Assembly (NCBI GenBank): GCA_002255365.1
Contig: NCBI01000008.1
Coordinates: 18,643 to 82,642, forward strand
Reading direction: 5' to 3'
Length of the DNA stretch: 64,000 nucleotides
Source: Chromatiales bacterium 21-64-14
Lineage (GTDB): Bacteria > Pseudomonadota > Gammaproteobacteria > 21-64-14
Of the stretch, positions 59,727-64,000 are shown one piece after another. How positions within the stretch are numbered: position 1 is the first letter of the stretch; every line of letters begins with the position of its first letter. The position numbers and the translations under genes were made by a program. A model generated the notes under the pieces. It was not told where the DNA came from. It searched no databases and worked only from the letters and a program-made list of their open reading frames with translations.

Positions 59727-62700
59727 ATGGACCTTCCCACCTTCCATCCCGCGGTTGCGCGCTGGTTCGCCCAGCGTTTCCCGGCGCCCACCGGTTCCCA
59801 GTCCCAGGCTTGGTCCGCCATCCAGGCGGGGCGCCACACCCTGGTCGCTGCTCCCACCGGGTCCGGCAAGACCCTGGCCGCGTTCCTCGCCGCCATCGAT
59901 GAACTGGTGCGCCTCGGGATCGCTGGCGGGCTCGCCGATGAGATCCGCGTGGTCTATGTCTCGCCGCTGAAAGCGCTCTCCAACGACATCCAGCGCAACC
60001 TCGAACAACCCCTCGCGGGCATCCGCGCGGAACTCGCCGCCGCCGGCCTCCCGGAACTGGAGATCCGCACCCTGGTGCGCACCGGCGACACGCCACAGTC
60101 GGAACGCGCCGCCATGCGCCGGCGCCCGCCCCACATCCTGGTCACCACGCCCGAGACCTTATATATCCTCCTCACCAGCGAGAGCGGCCGCGCCATGCTG
60201 GGCAGCGTGCGCACGGTGATCGTGGACGAAATCCACGCCCTCGCCCCCAACAAGCGTGGCGCGCATCTCGCGCTCAGCCTGGAGCGGCTGGAAGCCCTCA
60301 CCGGCCCGGGGCTGCGCCGCATCGGGCTCTCCGCCACCCAGCGCCCGGTGGAGGAAGTGGCCCGGTTCCTGGTGGGCGCGGCCCACTGCGCGCCCGACGG
60401 GACCCCCGATTGCGCCCTGGTGGATACCGGCCACGTCCGCGCCCGCGACCTCGCCTTGGAGGTTCCGCCTTCACCCCTGGAGGCGGTGATGTCCGCCGAG
60501 GTGTGGGAGCAGGTCTACGATCGCATCGCCGAGTTGGTCGCAGCGCATCGCACCACGCTGGTATTCGTGAACACCCGGCGTCTGTGCGAACGCGTCGCGC
60601 GCCACCTCGCCGAGCGTCTCGGGGAGGACGCGGTTACTTCCCACCACGGCAGCCTCGCGCGCGAGCATCGCCTCGCCGCCGAGCAGAAACTCAAGGCCGG
60701 CGCGCTGCGCGCCCTGGTGGCCACCGCCTCCCTGGAACTGGGCATCGACATCGGCGACGTCGATCTCGTGTGCCAGCTCGGCTCGCCGCGCTCCATCGCC
60801 GCGTTGCTCCAGCGCGTGGGCCGTTCCGGCCACGCCGTGACCGGCACCCCGCGCGGGCGTTTGTTCCCGCTGAGCCGCGACGAACTCGTGGAGTGCGCCG
60901 CGCTGCTCGATGCGGTGCGCCGCGGCGAACTTGACCGGTTGAGCATTCCCGAGCGTCCCCTCGACGTCCTCGCCCAACAGATCGTCGCCGAGGTGGCGTG
61001 CCGCGAGTGGGCCGAAGACGAACTCTACGACCGGATCGTCCGTGCCTGGCCCTATCGCAAGCTCGCGCGTGCCGACTTCGATGCCGTGGTGCGCATGCTG
61101 GCGGACGGTTTCGCCACCAGCCGCGGGCGGCGCGCCGCACTCCTGCACCGCGACGCCGTGCACCGGCGTCTGCGGGCGCGCCGCGGTGCGCGCCTCACTG
61201 CCATCACCAGCGGCGGCACCATCCCGGATCTCGCCGATTATCAGGTGATCCTGGAGCCCGGCGGGCGCTTCATCGGTACCCTCAACGAGGATTTCGCCAT
61301 CGAGAGCCTGGCCGGCGATATCTTCCAGCTCGGCAACCATTCCTATCGCATCCAGCGGGTCGAGGCCGGCACGGTGCGCGTCGAGGACGCCCACGGCCAG
61401 CCTCCGAACCTGCCGTTCTGGATCGGCGAGGCGCCGGGGCGCAGCGACGAATTATCGGGCGCGGTCGCGCGCCTGCGCCGGGAGTTGGCGGCGCGCCTGG
61501 AGCAGGGCGGTGTAGCCGCGGCGCAGGAACACCTGATCCGTGCGCCCGGCCTGGAGCCCGCCGCCGCCGCGCAGATCGCGGAATATCTGGCCGCGGCGCG
61601 CGCCGCGCTGGGCGCGCTGCCCACCCACGACACGGTGATCCTGGAGCGCTTCTTCGACGAATCCGGCGGGATGCAGTTGGTCGTCCATGCGCCATTCGGC
61701 AGCCGCATCAACCGCGCCTGGGGCCTCGCGCTGCGCAAGCGCTTCTGCCGCAAGTTCAACTTCGAGTTGCAGGCGGCGGCCACCGAAGACGCCATCGTGC
61801 TGTCGCTGACCGCGGCGCACAGCTTCCCCCTGGAAGAAGTAAGCCGTTATCTGCACCCCGGCAGCGCCCGCGGGGTGTTGACCCAGGCGCTGCTGGCGGC
61901 GCCGTTGTTTACCAGCCGCTGGCGCTGGAACGCCGCCGTCGCCCTTGCGCTGCCGCGTTTTCAGGGTGGTCGGCGCACACCGCCCCAGCTCCAGCGCATG
62001 CGCGCGGAGGACCTGCTCGGGGCGGTGTTTCCCGATCAGGTGGCGTGCGCCGAAAACGTGGTGGGCGACCGCGAGATCCCAGATCATCCCCTGGTCGAGC
62101 AGACCCTGCGCGATTGTCTCGAAGAGGCCATGGACGCCGCCGGTCTGGAGCGGGTGCTCGCCGCCGTGCATGCGGGCGCGATCCGCATCGTCGCGCGCGA
62201 CCTGGCGGAGCCTTCGCCGCTCGCCCAGGAGATCCTGAGCGCGCGGCCCTACGCCTTCCTCGACGATGCACCGCTGGAAGAGCGCCGTACCCAGGCGGTG
62301 CTGAGCCGGCGCTGGCTCGACCCCGAGAGCGCCGCCGACCTCGGGCGTCTCGACCCCGAGGCCATCGCGCGGGTGCGCGCAGAGGCATGGCCGGTCGCCG
62401 ATAATCCCGACGAGTTGCACGACGCGCTCGTGTTGTTGGGTTTTCTGAGCGCGGATGAGTTGGCCGCGGGTACCGGATGGACGGCGCACCTCGCTGCGCT
62501 GGTTGCGCAACGGCGTGCCACCGCACTGGCAGCGGTTGCGGGCGGTAATGGGCTGTGGGTGGCCGCGGAACGCCTGCCCCAGCTCCAGGCGATCCTCCCG
62601 GATGCGGTGCCGGATCCGGAGATCACCGCCCCTGCGGAATTCGCCGAGCGCCCCTGGTCGCGCGAGGAGGCGCTCGCAGAAGTGGTGCGCGGGCGCCTGG

Positions 62701-64000
62701 AGGGCCTCGGCCCGGTGAACGCCGTGGTCCTGGCCCACGCACTGGGCGTGCCGGCGGCGGACGTGGAGATCGCCCTCGCCGCGCTGGAATCCGAAGGCTA
62801 CGCGCTGCGCGGCGCATTCACCGAGGGGGCGCTCGGCATCGAGTGGTGCGAGCGTGGCCTGCTCGCGCGTATCCAGCGCTACACACTCAAGCGCCTGCGC
62901 CGCGAGATCGAGCCGGTGTCCGGCGCCGACTTCCTGCGCTTCCTGTTTGTCTGGCAACGGGTCGCACTGGAGACCCGCGGTGAAGGCCTCCAGGCACTGG
63001 CCGCGGTGCTGGAACAACTCGACGGCTTCGAGGCGCCGGCGGCCGCCTGGGAGGCCGATCTCCTCCCCGCGCGTCTCAGTGATTACGCGCCGGATTGGCT
63101 CGACGGTCTGTGCCGTGCTGGGCGCGTGCGCTGGGCGCGCCTCACCCCGCCGCGCGGTGCCGCGCCGCGGGAGCGGGCCGCCGGGCCGGTACGCACCACC
63201 CCGATCGCCTTGGTGGGGCGCCGCGGCTACGCCGACTGGCGTGGCGCCGACCCGGTGTCATCCGGTGCTCCGCATTCCGCCCGCGCACGGGCCGTGGCGG
63301 ATTACCTGTGCGCCCACGGCGCCTCGTTCTTCGACGAATTGCTTGACCGCACCGGCCTGCTGCGCACGCAACTCGAAGAAGCCCTGGGTGAACTCGTCGC
63401 CGCGGGCCGCGTCACCGCCGACGGTTTCGACGGCCTGCGCGCCCTGCTCGTCCCCTCCAACCGCCGCCGCGCCCACGGCGGTGGGGCGCACCGCCACCAC
63501 CGGCCCGCGCCCTTCGCCATCGAAGATGCCGGGCGCTGGGCCCTGTTGCCCGGCCATGCGGCAACCGAAGAGCCCGCCGCCAACCCCGCCGCCGACCACG
63601 CTCCAGGGGAGCGACGCCCGCGCCCCTGGAGTACCTCCGGCATGTCTCCGGAGCGCGTCGAGCGCATCGCGCGCACCCTGTTGCGCCGCTACGGCGTGGT
63701 GTTCCGCCGCGTGCTGGAGCGCGAGACCGCGCACCTGCCCACCTGGCGTGAACTACTGCTGGTTTACCGGCGCCTGGAGGCGCGCGGCGAGATCCGCGGC
63801 GGGCGCTTCGTCGCTACCGCGACCGGCGAACAATACGCACTGCCCGAGGCCGTGGGCACGTTGCGCGATATCCGCCGCCGGGAGAAGACTGGAACGCTCA
63901 TCTCGGTGAGCGCCGCCGATCCCCTCAACCTGGTCGGCATCGTCACCCCGGGCGTCCGTGTGCCCGCGCTGGCTGCCAACCGCATCCTCTATCGCGACGG
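59727..64000 (+). CDS. lhr: Lhr-family DEAD/DEAH helicase (partial, runs off the right edge)
   Basis: At least 1424 residues with no stop before the window ends. Starts [20 protein letters not shown]. Walker [21 protein letters not shown] near 41, DEIH box [15 protein letters not shown] near 165, SAT motif GLSATQRP near 200, motif VI region QRVGRSGH near 365. Then comes the winged-helix and the large Lhr core/C-terminal domain ([16 protein letters not shown] near 680-695). Lhr unwinds RNA-DNA hybrids and DNA and works in mutagen resistance; the long form (~1500 aa) has a C-terminal domain with glycosylase-like function. No Shine-Dalgarno sequence is evident. The start is set by family alignment. 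Confidence 0.9.
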   Translation, partial: MDLPTFHPAVARWFAQRFPAPTGSQSQAWSAIQAGRHTLVAAPTGSGKTLAAFLAAIDELVRLGIAGGLADEIRVVYVSPLKALSNDIQRNLEQPLAGIRAELAAAGLPELEIRTLVRTGDTPQSERAAMRRRPPHILVTTPETLYILLTSESGRAMLGSVRTVIVDEIHALAPNKRGAHLALSLERLEALTGPGLRRIGLSATQRPVEEVARFLVGAAHCAPDGTPDCALVDTGHVRARDLALEVPPSPLEAVMSAEVWEQVYDRIAELVAAHRTTLVFVNTRRLCERVARHLAERLGEDAVTSHHGSLAREHRLAAEQKLKAGALRALVATASLELGIDIGDVDLVCQLGSPRSIAALLQRVGRSGHAVTGTPRGRLFPLSRDELVECAALLDAVRRGELDRLSIPERPLDVLAQQIVAEVACREWAEDELYDRIVRAWPYRKLARADFDAVVRMLADGFATSRGRRAALLHRDAVHRRLRARRGARLTAITSGGTIPDLADYQVILEPGGRFIGTLNEDFAIESLAGDIFQLGNHSYRIQRVEAGTVRVEDAHGQPPNLPFWIGEAPGRSDELSGAVARLRRELAARLEQGGVAAAQEHLIRAPGLEPAAAAQIAEYLAAARAALGALPTHDTVILERFFDESGGMQLVVHAPFGSRINRAWGLALRKRFCRKFNFELQAAATEDAIVLSLTAAHSFPLEEVSRYLHPGSARGVLTQALLAAPLFTSRWRWNAAVALALPRFQGGRRTPPQLQRMRAEDLLGAVFPDQVACAENVVGDREIPDHPLVEQTLRDCLEEAMDAAGLERVLAAVHAGAIRIVARDLAEPSPLAQEILSARPYAFLDDAPLEERRTQAVLSRRWLDPESAADLGRLDPEAIARVRAEAWPVADNPDELHDALVLLGFLSADELAAGTGWTAHLAALVAQRRATALAAVAGGNGLWVAAERLPQLQAILPDAVPDPEITAPAEFAERPWSREEALAEVVRGRLEGLGPVNAVVLAHALGVPAADVEIALAALESEGYALRGAFTEGALGIEWCERGLLARIQRYTLKRLRREIEPVSGADFLRFLFVWQRVALETRGEGLQALAAVLEQLDGFEAPAAAWEADLLPARLSDYAPDWLDGLCRAGRVRWARLTPPRGAAPRERAAGPVRTTPIALVGRRGYADWRGADPVSSGAPHSARARAVADYLCAHGASFFDELLDRTGLLRTQLEEALGELVAAGRVTADGFDGLRALLVPSNRRRAHGGGAHRHHRPAPFAIEDAGRWALLPGHAATEEPAANPAADHAPGERRPRPWSTSGMSPERVERIARTLLRRYGVVFRRVLERETAHLPTWRELLLVYRRLEARGEIRGGRFVATATGEQYALPEAVGTLRDIRRREKTGTLISVSAADPLNLVGIVTPGVRVPALAANRILYRD

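Noticed and set aside
60998..62404. Several long frames on both strands over the 60-64 kb region
   Set aside because: They are shadows of lhr, whose single open frame runs from 59727 to the window edge with helicase motifs in order.

Overview
The window is about 64 kb of GC-rich chromosome from what is most likely a gammaproteobacterium. The gene set supports this: HrpA, MltF, a SirB1 homologue, LemA with a GIDE partner, DinB, MetX, quinol-type NO reductase and a MNIO/bufferin cassette. A metal- and acid-exposed chemolithotroph would fit the repeated K+ and metal transport themes, but that is inference. No rRNA, tRNA or CRISPR array was found.

Layout. 1-5.9 kb: a decayed response regulator, two Kef-type antiporters separated by an LMW-phosphatase-like protein that lacks its catalytic residues, and a cardiolipin synthase. 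5.9-8.2 kb: a bufferin (copper-chelating RiPP) operon bufA-bufB-bufC with its own promoter and operator dyad, a hairpin after bufA, and an in-frame TGA 14 codons before the next stop. 8.3-10.4 kb: a KimA-like APC permease. 10.7-11.4 kb: two sigma-54 promoters with related upstream AT-rich elements. The first drives a short terminated transcript (candidate sRNA); the second leads into a membrane-protein gene and a glutamate dehydrogenase. 13.5-33.5 kb: housekeeping genes (YbaK, HrpA, FNR-controlled quinol NO reductase, inositol-phosphatase-like protein, SirB1-like protein, M42-type peptidase, DinB, MltF, PEBP, GIDE/LemA, S41 protease) with a broken cytochrome-c-peroxidase gene. 34.4-35.8 kb: two small membrane proteins and an IS3-type transposase remnant.

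35.8-44.3 kb is the most unusual part. It is one leftward operon that begins at a MerR-type promoter (19-bp spacer holding a palindrome). It encodes an HMA metal chaperone, a CcdA-like membrane protein, a P1B-type ATPase with a YPC instead of CPC metal motif, a NodT-type outer-membrane factor, an HlyD adaptor, and a DevC/MacB-type ABC permease and ATPase. As arranged it could carry a metal or metal complex from cytoplasm to periplasm and then out of the cell.

44.6-54 kb: an NHL-repeat protein, a small lipid/thioester metabolism run (DUF4442, nitronate monooxygenase, alpha/beta hydrolase, DUF2784), MetX, a STAS-like protein, a permease flanked by two copies of a MITE-like element (one intact with 21-bp perfect inverted ends, one decayed), and a FixH-like/CtaG pair. 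54.2-56 kb: an orphan TPR plus ATP-grasp-like protein with lower GC than its surroundings. 56-59 kb: MgtE, a membrane-less MgtE-like regulatory protein and an MscS channel in overlapping genes. 59.2-64 kb: a small Fe-S protein and the long helicase Lhr, which runs off the right edge.
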